Part shown: one piece after another, positions 29,505 through 36,694 of the stretch
How positions within the stretch are numbered: position 1 is the first letter of the stretch
How the letters are laid out: every line of letters begins with the position of its first letter
Origin: Candidatus Uhrbacteria bacterium RIFCSPHIGHO2_02_FULL_53_13
GTDB lineage: Bacteria; Patescibacteriota; Patescibacteriia; UBA9934; UBA11717
Length of the DNA: 36,694 bases
NCBI GenBank assembly: GCA_001791035.1
Contig: MGDX01000031.1
Coordinates: 5,245 to 41,938 of the forward strand
Direction of reading: 5' to 3'
The notes under the pieces: generated by a model
Database searches by the model: none
What the model was told of the DNA's origin: nothing
The model's input: the letters and a program-made list of their open reading frames with translations, nothing else
Position numbers and translations under genes: made by a program

Positions 29505-32500
29505 TTAGAAGATGATCGTTCCACCGATAAGTGGAAGGTTGTCCACGAGGTACGAACCGGATACTTCGTCTTCGAAGGCATCCGTGTCGTCCGTGGTGCT
29601 GCCATCGTCGTACCAGACAAGCGAGCTTGGCAAGTAGTCAAGTTCTGTGTTGTCGGCGACGGTAGCGCCCGAGCCACCTCGGTTGCGTCCCAAGTATCCT
29701 CGGGACACATAGAGGGCCGTGGCAGTGTCGTCGTCGATGTTCGTGACAAGCACGATTTCATCGGTTGACGCACAGGTGCCACTCGAGAGACAAACCACAT
29801 CTCCATGAAGCGGTCGGCTTGATCCAGTATCGATCGTCAACGTGGTCGTGTCCTCACCGGTCACGGCACCGTTTACGTCGAAGGCACCGGAATCAATGTA
29901 TGCCGACGCGATTGGATCCGCTGGGATGTCAAAGCGCACCGAGTCATCGTTCGTTGCCGACGCTCCCGTTGAGTCAAACCACAACGAGAAGGTCTTGGTG
30001 GTACCGGCAGCGATCACGAGATCGTCTGCGGCAACCAACTCAAGTTGTACGAAGGCAATCGAAGTGTCTGCGGTTGCTTCACAGTTCGCACCCGTCGAGC
30101 TGAGCAAGTTCCATGCGCTGGAGCTTGTGTCAAGCTCTGTTCCAAGATCCGTGTAATCGTAGAGCGAGAAGTCCGCATCTACCGAGTTACCGGAGACCGC
30201 CGAGCTACACTCGTTCCAGTCAGAACCGGCTGCGGTGGCACCGTTGTTGTCGGTCGAAACCATCTTGAAGATAGCTTCGTCGACCACGACATCCTCGTTT
30301 GAAGACGCCGCCACGGTAAAGCGCAACACTTCGTCAAGACCCGGAACCTTCGCGCCCGATGGGCTGCCAGAAGCCAGGCTGATGGTTGGCTTTGTTTCGT
30401 GAATAACGAATGCCGAGAGACCCGTGTTGCTTGAGGTTGGATCATCGTCATCAAGCACCGATCCTGAACCCTGACCCACGGCTCGGAAGTTATCGTCGTT
30501 CGTGGCATCAAGGAACAGTTCAACTAAGAGATCCTCGCCCGACTGCGCCGATCCGCCAGAATCGCGGTTCGATCCAGGGACGCTTACGGACACCGTCACC
30601 ACCTTTGGTGAGTTCGCAGGAACCAAGAAGTCCAAGCCGTCAAACTTCGCCTCGTTGCCGGACATGAACGCCGTCGCCGTAGCGGTGGCTCCATTGGAAT
30701 CCGGGTAAGAAACGGCCACCGAAGCCACATTGTTGGTATACGTTGTGGCGTTGGTACCGAAGTTGTCGTCTTCAGCCGCTTCCTCGGAAACCGTCAGTCG
30801 TGTGACCAACATGCTTTCGTTGGTTGCGGTGAACTTGAACTTCGATACGACGTTTCCAGATGTGCCAGCAACCAAAATGTCGGCGTTTGGCGAACCTGGA
30901 TCCGGAGCGTATGCGAGCGTGCCGGCCGAAGCGATCGAGATCGCGACCGACGCAACACCTGTGGTCGTGCCCACGGTTGTGCCGAGGGCTGTTCCACCAT
31001 GGTTGACAGCATCGCCTGTAGCCGTGACGCTGTTGCCATCTTCATCAGACGCGACCATATCTGCAGAGACATCGTTCAGTCCCCATGAGAATACGTCCGT
31101 ATCCGTGTCAGATGGGTTCGCCAAGTTACAGTAGACACTCATCACTTCAACCGTACCGGCTGGGACCGTCCAGAGCATGTCATCGAAGACGAAGTTGGCT
31201 CCGCTGTTTGAAGCGGCCGCAGGGCCGTCCAAGAGGGCGCCGTCACCGTCGTAAATGGAACATGAGCTGATGAAGTCCTCAACCTGCGCACCGGTTTCAC
31301 CACCGAGCGTACCCGTGGTTGTGCCGCCTTCATCCGCGTATGCGGAGACTGTGGCACTGCTCACCGTGACATCCGAGCCAACGCCCGCCGTCATGGTGAA
31401 CGCGGCAACGTTCACGTTGCTTGTTCCCTGAACCACCGTGGTGGAAACAGGAGAGCTTGCAAGCGCGACCGTCAACGCGGCCGAACGAGCCGTTCGGTTG
31501 TTCCCGATCAAATCACCCGATGGGATGATGTCGGTTCCAAGCGTCAGGTTGTCGCCGTTCGAATCTTCGATGGTGAGACCCGATACGTCGAGCGTGGCAC
31601 CGAATTCGGTGTCCGCCGTCACATCGTTGTCAATGTCTGCCGTCAACTCAAGATCGTACGTCGTTCCCGCTGTGAGCGTGAAGTCATCCGTAAAATCAAT
31701 CGTCTGGGCACCGTCGCGAGTTCCATCGGAACCACACGCCGTGGTGTTTGCCACACAATCGAGTTCAAGCGGGCTCAAGAGCACACCACTGCCATTGGAA
31801 TGGCGCACCTTGAGATCCTTGAGGTTGCCCTCTCCGTTGGTGTTGACCAACCCATCGCTGTCAAGCGTGGTGTCATCACCCGGAACAAAGGCGTTCGCAA
31901 GACCGTTGTCTTCACCGTACACGATGAAGTCAAGATCTTTCACCGTCACGTTCTGGGCCGAAGTGACCGAGAACGAGAACAGAATAACATCCTGTGAGTT
32001 CGAGTGCACATCGCCGGCTGGAGGGCCGTTGAAGGCAAACGTAACGTCACCGCCCTGGATGGTGCTGAACGAACAGTCGTTCGTCGTAGCCGCCGAGGAC
32101 GTGAAACAGGTGTTCGCGTCATCTTCCGTTGCGGCCGCGGCACCACCGTCGTATCCGCTTCGAGTCACCGACTGGTTGAAGCCGAAGTCGCCTCCGACCG
32201 CCACCAAGTCCGTGTCGCGATCCATCGCGATGGAGATATTTTCAGCAGCTTGACCGCCAATCTTCGCTTTCACGTCGAAGTTGCGGCTGTTGCCCTCTGC
32301 CACCGTGTAAGGAGCCGTGAACGCAAAGTCCACGTAGTCACCGCTGGCGTAGACGCCATCGGCAACTTTGTCCGCGCCCTGGTAGAGCGAGAATGCACTG
32401 TGGTCCGATGCGTTGTTGATCTTCAAGCGCAAGCGCTGAATTTCAGCGTTTTCGGTGCCCGCCGTGACGCGGAACTTACCGATAACCGCATTCTGCTGAC

Positions 32501-33713
32501 CCAAAGATGGGTTCGTGATGGTGCCGGTCTTCGTAATCGTGACCGTACCAACCGAGTTCCCCGAGAACGAGAACGTGTTGCCTTGAACACCGCTCACCGC
32601 GGCTCCGTTGGCCGAAACCACCGAGAAGCTCATGGTGTCGGCTGCGGTCGCGCTCGTGGAGGTTTCAACCGAAACCCACAAGTTGCGTGACTGGCCGTTC
32701 AAGACTTTGAAGTTCAAGTTCGAAAAGGTGACTTGTCGCGTTGAGCTGTTCGCCGAGCGACCTTCCGTCAAGCGCTGTGATCCCTCATAGAGGTACACAT
32801 TGCTGATGTTGGCCGTCGCACCGACGCCACCCAATGCAAGCACCAAGTCATCCAGTTCCACGTCTCCGCCAGAGGCCGAGGCGCGAATCTTCAAGACGTT
32901 CACCCCGTTTGCGCCCTGTGGAAGGGTTGCGCCCGCTGGTGTGTCTGAAGCTGTGGAGAGTGAGAGGCCACCAGCTGGCGTAACGCTGCTGCTGCCATCA
33001 CCCTCAAGGATTTGAGCCGTATCTGCTACCTCATTGCTCTTGGCATTGAGGTCACTGCCCGCCGCAATCGCCGACACCGCCACGGTTGTATTCATGACGT
33101 GTTTGCTTTGCAAGCGGTTTGCTGCCATACCGGCAGAGGACACTTGACGACGCTTGCCGCCCCAGATGAGGAACGTATTGCTCCCATCTGACACGAGCGC
33201 ACCGTCATACAAGTTCGCCGCGGAAGCGAGCGAAACTCCTTCCGTGTAGTCACTGAAGAAGGAATCCGGGACGTCCTGAACGAACGAACCCCAGTTCGCA
33301 CTGCCGTAAAGAGCTGCGGCAACTTCCGGAGATTCAATCCAACGAATGGTGCCGTCGGTTGAGACTGCGTACACCTTCGGGTTGGACTGAATTTTTACCC
33401 AGTAGGAACCTGGGCGATAAGCCACATTTCCTCCAAGAGGAATCGCCGCCAATTCAGAGTCCGAGATCGTCGAGACGCCTGAAAAGTCGGAATACCATGA
33501 GAAGTAAGTCTTCTCGTTTGGGAACGTGTAACGCATGCCGTTTGAACCGTAGTAGTACACCGTTGAGAACGATGTGCCGCGGATCAAGTCACCTGCTGAA
33601 ACAGCACTAGCGCTCAAAGGAGCGAGAGCGGTAGCACCAACTGTCCAGAGGATCGTCATGGCGACTACAGCAAGCGTAAAAATACGCTTCCCAATTGTCG
33701 AATCATTCGCCAT
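29505..33713 (-). CDS. Large secreted surface-layer-like protein
   Basis: A 1402-aa protein from the ATG at 33713, preceded by AAAGGAAA; a longer frame adds 25 residues with no signal-peptide logic. A signal peptide (about 1-38, ending PLSASA) is followed by a conserved region of about 90 residues (TVYYYGSNGMRYTFPNEKTY ... VYAVSTDGTIRWIES) typical of patescibacterial surface proteins. Then come many beta-sandwich-like modules rich in Thr, Ser, Asp and Gly (for example VTITKTGTITNPSLGQQNAV and VALASSPVSTTVVQGTSNVN), with scattered cysteine pairs. No enzyme motif. It is probably the main S-layer subunit or a giant surface adhesin. It follows the ECF sigma and DUF5667 genes, has a 250-nt structured leader and a strong terminator. 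Confidence 0.85.
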   Translation of the reverse strand: MANDSTIGKRIFTLAVVAMTILWTVGATALAPLSASAVSAGDLIRGTSFSTVYYYGSNGMRYTFPNEKTYFSWYSDFSGVSTISDSELAAIPLGGNVAYRPGSYWVKIQSNPKVYAVSTDGTIRWIESPEVAAALYGSANWGSFVQDVPDSFFSDYTEGVSLASAANLYDGALVSDGSNTFLIWGGKRRQVSSAGMAANRLQSKHVMNTTVAVSAIAAGSDLNAKSNEVADTAQILEGDGSSSVTPAGGLSLSTASDTPAGATLPQGANGVNVLKIRASASGGDVELDDLVLALGGVGATANISNVYLYEGSQRLTEGRSANSSTRQVTFSNLNFKVLNGQSRNLWVSVETSTSATAADTMSFSVVSANGAAVSGVQGNTFSFSGNSVGTVTITKTGTITNPSLGQQNAVIGKFRVTAGTENAEIQRLRLKINNASDHSAFSLYQGADKVADGVYASGDYVDFAFTAPYTVAEGNSRNFDVKAKIGGQAAENISIAMDRDTDLVAVGGDFGFNQSVTRSGYDGGAAAATEDDANTCFTSSAATTNDCSFSTIQGGDVTFAFNGPPAGDVHSNSQDVILFSFSVTSAQNVTVKDLDFIVYGEDNGLANAFVPGDDTTLDSDGLVNTNGEGNLKDLKVRHSNGSGVLLSPLELDCVANTTACGSDGTRDGAQTIDFTDDFTLTAGTTYDLELTADIDNDVTADTEFGATLDVSGLTIEDSNGDNLTLGTDIIPSGDLIGNNRTARSAALTVALASSPVSTTVVQGTSNVNVAAFTMTAGVGSDVTVSSATVSAYADEGGTTTGTLGGETGAQVEDFISSCSIYDGDGALLDGPAAASNSGANFVFDDMLWTVPAGTVEVMSVYCNLANPSDTDTDVFSWGLNDVSADMVASDEDGNSVTATGDAVNHGGTALGTTVGTTTGVASVAISIASAGTLAYAPDPGSPNADILVAGTSGNVVSKFKFTATNESMLVTRLTVSEEAAEDDNFGTNATTYTNNVASVAVSYPDSNGATATATAFMSGNEAKFDGLDFLVPANSPKVVTVSVSVPGSNRDSGGSAQSGEDLLVELFLDATNDDNFRAVGQGSGSVLDDDDPTSSNTGLSAFVIHETKPTISLASGSPSGAKVPGLDEVLRFTVAASSNEDVVVDEAIFKMVSTDNNGATAAGSDWNECSSAVSGNSVDADFSLYDYTDLGTELDTSSSAWNLLSSTGANCEATADTSIAFVQLELVAADDLVIAAGTTKTFSLWFDSTGASATNDDSVRFDIPADPIASAYIDSGAFDVNGAVTGEDTTTLTIDTGSSRPLHGDVVCLSSGTCASTDEIVLVTNIDDDTATALYVSRGYLGRNRGGSGATVADNTELDYLPSSLVWYDDGSTTDDTDAFEDEVSGSYLVDNLPLIGGTIIF

Positions 33714-33963
33714 AAGGAGAATTTCCTTTCGTATTCGTGATTGATATGTGCAATGCAGGGCTGACCCCTCGACCTTTAGGCATCGCACAGGTTAGAAGTG
33801 ACACCACACGGTGCCGCGAGAGAGCATGGCTTTCTCGCAACTCGGTTTTAGCCGAGTGGGCACCAGCGCGAACGTGCGTCCGCTCTCTCTGATGAATGGG
33901 AGTTGATGAGTCGGTTCCGATCTCCGACCCCTTACCTCCATTCATGAGAGAGAGCGAGCCACG
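33714..33963 (-). promoter_or_regulatory. Structured 250-nt leader of the surface-layer gene
   Basis: No gene. On the minus-strand transcript this region can form at least three hairpins. One is a 17-of-18 bp inverted repeat (GCTCTCTCTGATGAATGG at 33882-33899 with 33938-33955). The others are GCGAGA...TCTCGC (33816-33838) and ACTCGG...CCGAGT (33840-33857). None is followed by a U tract, so they look like mRNA stabilising or regulatory elements rather than terminators. No clear sigma70 -35/-10 pair was found; an ECF-dependent promoter could lie here. Confidence 0.55.
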
Positions 33964-35184
33964 TTAATCCGTTGGCGTTTCGATAGGCGATTCGGCGCTA
34001 TCTTCCAACGGTGCTTCGAATCTAACGTTCAACGCTTCGTCGGACGTTTCTTCTTCAGTTGTCGGTTCGTCCATCACATCCGTTTCGATCACTGTTTCAC
34101 TTTCAATCACGACACTCGGTTTGTCGTTGGCTGTTTCCGGAACAATCATCACATCCTCATTGATCACCTCTGAAGCCGTCACGGGTTTTGTGAGCGCAAT
34201 CTCCGCGCTCGCCACGATCAACTCCACGGCGCGCAAATGACGCTGTATGGCGTTCGTCAATTCAAACGCACGGTTGTACCCGCCGCGTGCCGCAAAATCT
34301 TGCGCCCCCGCAACGTCCACATTATGCAACGCTCGACGTTGCGCCGCGATATCAATCTCTATGTCCGTGCGGCCCGAAGCGTTCACAACACGCTCAATCA
34401 AATCCAACCGTCCGGAAAGAACGGTTGTCGTGCCCAAAATATCCCGCACTTCATTGGTGAACTGGCGCGAAAGCTCGCCGGCAGAAACCACCGAGTCGCT
34501 GGCCGTGCTCGACAACACGTTGACCACCTCGGTATGCGCGGCATCTGTACTGCCTTGGGACGCCACTAATGCCGCCGTACTCGTTGCATCGTGCACAGAC
34601 TCGGAAACGGAAATAGCCTGATCGAGCGCGCTCTTAGAATGATCAATGAGCCGCGCAAGCTCAATGGCTTGCGCGTCCGACGGAGACTTCTTCAAATCAT
34701 TTTGCGCGGCTTCAATTTGCTTTTCAAAACCCTGAATTGCCACTTTCACGCGCGCATCTTTGTCGGTCGAACCACGTTCAACAAGCGTTGTAACCTCGTT
34801 CAAACGTCGCGACGCAAATTGCGCGCGCAAACGATTGCGCGCTTCTGTACCAGCAAACGTCAATTGCGCTTGCTCGCTAGCAATTTTGACAGAGTAAAAA
34901 GTATCGCCCGGCAGAGTGTCGAGAGACGCATTCACGGATGTGATCCATCCGCCGAGCATCATCACCACCACTAAACTCACGATCGCGTACGGACGAGCAA
35001 CCATCTCGGTGATGTCATGCGGGAGACGCAAGATGCTATCGAGCAACGAGGACGCCGTTTGTGCGGTCACTGGAGCCTCGAGCATGAGTAACCGCTTGCG
35101 TGTTTCTTCACGCACGCCATCATCCAGCCGCCACGAAGAGCGATTGGAGAGTTCCTTCAAACGTTGTTCAAGGGGAGAGTTCAT
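33964..35184 (-). CDS. DUF5667-domain membrane protein, probable anti-sigma partner
   Basis: A 406-aa protein. A cytoplasmic N-terminus of about 65 residues (MNSPLEQRLKELSNRSSWRLDDGVREETRKR...) is followed by one membrane helix (residues 67-84) and an outside DUF5667 segment starting SLDTLPGDTFYSVKIASEQAQLTF. The remainder is helical and ends in an acidic Glu/Thr-rich tail. DUF5667 proteins commonly sit after ECF sigma factors, and the layout (cytoplasmic helix, one membrane pass, sensor-like outside part) fits an anti-sigma factor; this role is inferred. The ATG overlaps the sigma stop by 4 bp. Confidence 0.85.
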   Translation of the reverse strand: MNSPLEQRLKELSNRSSWRLDDGVREETRKRLLMLEAPVTAQTASSLLDSILRLPHDITEMVARPYAIVSLVVVMMLGGWITSVNASLDTLPGDTFYSVKIASEQAQLTFAGTEARNRLRAQFASRRLNEVTTLVERGSTDKDARVKVAIQGFEKQIEAAQNDLKKSPSDAQAIELARLIDHSKSALDQAISVSESVHDATSTAALVASQGSTDAAHTEVVNVLSSTASDSVVSAGELSRQFTNEVRDILGTTTVLSGRLDLIERVVNASGRTDIEIDIAAQRRALHNVDVAGAQDFAARGGYNRAFELTNAIQRHLRAVELIVASAEIALTKPVTASEVINEDVMIVPETANDKPSVVIESETVIETDVMDEPTTEEETSDEALNVRFEAPLEDSAESPIETPTD

Positions 35185-35729
35185 GTGAAATCGTGTTCAT
35201 CAATGACACGTTTGAGAGATCCGACGGCGCGATGTAGTGTGACGCGCACATTGTTGGGCGTTTTTTGCAGAGCCTCGGCGATTTCGGCAATAGAAAGGCC
35301 GTCCATAAAACGCATCACAATCAGTTCGCGGTAATCTTCGTAGAGGTGATCGAGCGCGATCTCGACGACTTGTAAGTCCGATCGCATTACAATGGACTCC
35401 ATCGTTGAATCGTCCGGCACTTGTGCAGCATCAGCCAAATCGGCGGTTTGCACTTCACGACTCAACATCCGATAATGATCGGCCACGGCTCGTCGCGCTA
35501 CCGTATAGAGATAGGCGCTCAAGTGGCGCACGCGTTGCTCGCACAGAGACTTCCATGCACGTTCGAACACATCAGACTGAATCTCTTGCGCGTCTTCCAT
35601 ACTGCCAACTTTGATGCGAACGAAACGCGTAATACGGTCGGCGTAAGCATCGTAAATTTCCGCGAATGCATGCGTATCATGCCGTGTCCGAATGCGGTGC
35701 AAAAGAAATTGTTCGCGAAGGCGATGCAT
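35181..35729 (-). CDS. ECF-type RNA polymerase sigma factor
   Basis: A 182-aa protein with sigma region 2 (FAEIYDAYADRITRFVRIKV then DAQEIQSDVFERAWKSL, residues about 22-62) and region 4 (YRELIVMRFMDGLSIAEIAEALQKTPNNVRVTLHRAVGSLKRVI, about 132-176). There is no region 1 or 3, so it is an extracytoplasmic-function factor directing RNA polymerase to a small set of promoters. It is translationally coupled to the DUF5667 gene, with the giant surface-protein gene next, which suggests envelope-linked control. A minus-strand TATAAT lies at 35781-35786, but no matching -35 was found. Confidence 0.93.
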   Translation of the reverse strand: MHRLREQFLLHRIRTRHDTHAFAEIYDAYADRITRFVRIKVGSMEDAQEIQSDVFERAWKSLCEQRVRHLSAYLYTVARRAVADHYRMLSREVQTADLADAAQVPDDSTMESIVMRSDLQVVEIALDHLYEDYRELIVMRFMDGLSIAEIAEALQKTPNNVRVTLHRAVGSLKRVIDEHDFT

Positions 35730-35780
35730 GCGTCTACCCTATTTAGTCGTATAAAAAATGGCTCCATTACACTTGGGACC

Positions 35781-35786
35781 ATTATA
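35781..35786 (-). promoter_or_regulatory. Possible -10 element of the sigma factor gene
   Basis: A minus-strand TATAAT about 50 bp before the ATG, within GTTTATAATGG. The 17-bp upstream position has no good -35. It may be used by another sigma factor or be chance. Confidence 0.3.
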
Positions 35787-35942
35787 AACAGCCCGTGTAC
35801 GGATCCTATTAGAAGTGACGCTTGCTAATGTTAGCTAAATATCTACTGTGACTCGGGAGTTAGAATCTAACTTCCAACCTCTCATTTCTAACTTCCAATT
35901 GTAGAACATAACAGATAATCGCCTATTTGTCAACAATTCAAA

Positions 35943-35971
35943 TTGACATTTAGGTCGTTTTTGTCTACACT
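35943..35971 (+). promoter_or_regulatory. Promoter reading toward the foldback element and HTH gene
   Basis: Plus-strand -35 TTGACA (35943-35948), 17-bp spacer, -10 TACACT (35966-35971). The start is expected near 35978. The transcript would pass through foldback copy B before reaching the HTH coding sequence at 36248. Confidence 0.6.
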
Positions 35972-35983
35972 ACTGTAGACAAA
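35960..35983. promoter_or_regulatory. Palindromic operator overlapping the promoter
   Basis: TTTGTCTACA (35960-35969) and TGTAGACAAA (35974-35983) are perfect reverse complements around CTAC. The palindrome covers the -10 and the start point, the classic position for a repressor site. The regulator is unknown; the downstream HTH protein is a candidate. Confidence 0.65.
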
Positions 35984-36034
35984 TAGTGGGGGGTGGGAGG
36001 TTCGAGATTGGTAATTAGAACTCGCGAGGCCTCG

Positions 36035-36218
36035 CTATAGTCATCGCACTATGAAACAGGAATTAGCATTTTTGAAACAGAGCGAAGTCCGACGCTCTGC
36101 AGGGAGAAAAAACCGCAGATGTAGCCGTAGCTACATTGAGGATTTTTTCTTCCGAAGAGCTAGGAATTCGCCTGTTTCAAGAATGATGGAGTCCTGTTTC
36201 ATAGTGTGATGACTATAG
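36035..36218 (+). mobile_element. Foldback (MITE-like) element, copy B
   Basis: A 184-bp sequence with ends CTATAGTCATCGCACTATG and CATAGTGTGATGACTATAG. The two halves pair along almost their whole length (about 80-nt arms with mismatches) with the centre TGTAGC-CGTA-GCTACA. TATA flanks both inner ends. Its first 89 bp match copy C with one difference. There is no coding frame, so any movement would need a transposase in trans. Could also act as a structured RNA in the HTH gene leader. Confidence 0.8.
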
Positions 36219-36247
36219 TACACTACTCACTTGCACTAACTCACCAA

Positions 36248-36529
36248 ATGCCCTCAAACGAACCAATCCGTGTATCCGTTTCCGAGGCCGCTCGGTTATT
36301 TGGCGTGAGTCAGCGAACCGTTCGTCGCGCTATTAAGGATCAAGAGATCACGTACATTGTGGTTCAAGGACGATACAAAGTGAATTTTGAAAGTCTTGTT
36401 CGATGGTCACAGCAACGCACGACGGTTCGCAAAAAACGAGACGCGCAAGGCATCGGTCAATATGTGGATCAATGGAAAATAGGCAATCCCCTATTCTCGC
36501 CGCGCACGCCAAACAAAGACGACAAGTAA
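36248..36529 (+). CDS. Small helix-turn-helix DNA-binding protein (excisionase/MerR-like)
   Basis: A 93-aa protein from the ATG at 36248 (MPSNEPIRVSVSEAARLFGV). In-frame ATGs at 36206 and 36209 lie inside the foldback element and are less likely. Residues 8-55 form a winged HTH of the excisionase/HTH_17 type: VSVSEAARLFGVSQRTVRRAIKDQEI, then the wing YIVVQGRYKVNFESLVRWSQQ. The C-terminal 35 residues are basic and polar. It lies between foldback copies B and C and downstream of a promoter with an operator, so it may be a self-regulating repressor or part of a mobile cassette. No recombinase is nearby. Confidence 0.82.
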   Translation: MPSNEPIRVSVSEAARLFGVSQRTVRRAIKDQEITYIVVQGRYKVNFESLVRWSQQRTTVRKKRDAQGIGQYVDQWKIGNPLFSPRTPNKDDK

Positions 36530-36577
36530 AAACTCGCTCTTCGTAGCTCACGGCCCGTAGCTAAACACCCGTAACAC

Positions 36578-36598
36578 AAAAGCCCACCCAGGGCGGGC
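36578..36598 (-). terminator. Probable terminator for a minus-strand gene beyond the window
   Basis: On the minus strand, GCCCGCC pairs with GGTGGGC around CTG (36582-36598, using one G-U pair that would be A-C on the plus strand), followed by TTTT. The strand preference of the wobble pair indicates minus-strand transcription. Confidence 0.55.
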
Positions 36599-36605
36599 AA
36601 GCTCG

Positions 36606-36694
36606 CTATAGTCATCACACTATGAAACAGGAATTAGCATTTTTGAAACAGAGCGAAGTCCGACGCTCTGCAGGGAGAAAAAACCGCAGATGTA
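36606..36694 (+). mobile_element. Foldback (MITE-like) element, copy C (cut by window end)
   Basis: The first 89 bp of the same element as copy B, identical except for one base in TCATC(A/G)CAC. The CTCG just before it is also shared with copy B. It is a direct repeat of copy B flanking the HTH gene. The rest is outside the window. Confidence 0.85.

Noticed and set aside
36206..36247. Start of the HTH gene at 36206
   Set aside because: The first codons fall within the end of the foldback element; the ATG at 36248 is preceded by a leader homologous to that of the subtilase gene and begins directly before the HTH domain.
1..36694. Alternative genetic code with TGA read as Gly or Trp
   Set aside because: Several genes (for example 1285, 6816, 7898) end at TGA precisely where the next gene begins in ATGA overlaps, and Trp is encoded by TGG throughout.

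Overview
The window looks like chromosomal DNA of a small-genome bacterium of the Candidate Phyla Radiation (Patescibacteria, most like the Parcubacteria/Uhrbacteria-type lineages). This is inferred from the protein types (DUF5667 beside an ECF sigma factor, a very long secreted surface protein with a GSNGMRYTFPNEKTYFSWY-type N-terminus, GT2 plus DUF2304, PEGA protein), from tightly overlapped genes, from few recognisable Shine-Dalgarno sites and from several apparently leaderless promoters. TGA works as an ordinary stop. Almost all genes lie on the minus strand; only three (PEGA protein, a polytopic membrane protein, a small HTH protein) are on the plus strand.

Region by region: (1) 1-1524, minus: NifU-like protein, a small membrane protein and mraY (peptidoglycan lipid I synthesis; 3' end outside the window). 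(2) 1525-1905: dispersed repeats with no gene. (3) 1906-5594, minus: rpmA (bL27) with its own promoter and leader hairpin, then rplI (bL9) with a small partner, an EI24/CysZ-like membrane protein, a NUDIX hydrolase and a C-terminal processing protease. The protease is divergent from a PEGA protein, and the two promoters share one palindromic -35 hexamer. (4) 6816-19494, minus: a long envelope-glycan run containing a CDP-alcohol phosphatidyltransferase, a GT-C enzyme, an anchored beta-rich protein, a HIT protein, rmlB/rmlD/rmlA-type dTDP-sugar enzymes, a striking 32-residue tandem repeat protein and four GT2 glycosyltransferases. (5) 19529-21628, plus: a 699-aa polytopic membrane protein, followed by a cluster of DnaA-box sequences and a strong terminator. 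(6) 21804-29014, minus: a second glycan/export run with two GT4 enzymes, DUF2304, a GT2, a UXS-like epimerase, a subtilase with FG-GAP-like repeats and a TPR protein. (7) 29015-29504: nested repeats. (8) 29505-35729, minus: ECF sigma factor, DUF5667 protein, and a 1402-aa probable surface-layer protein with a structured leader and a UUCG terminator. (9) 35730-36694: a promoter/operator, two near-identical foldback elements and a small HTH gene between them.

Taken together the window is a cell-surface locus: activated sugars (Rml enzymes, UXS-like), lipid carriers (PgsA-like, GT2/DUF2304), many glycosyltransferases, secreted proteases and a surface-layer protein under a probable sigma/anti-sigma pair. 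The two most unusual items are the repeat protein at 10527-11786, which has one hypervariable residue at a fixed place in each 32-residue unit (an arrangement reminiscent of TALE or mTERF nucleic-acid-binding arrays), and the 184-bp foldback element (three copies), one copy of which is nested in another repeat while two flank an HTH gene.
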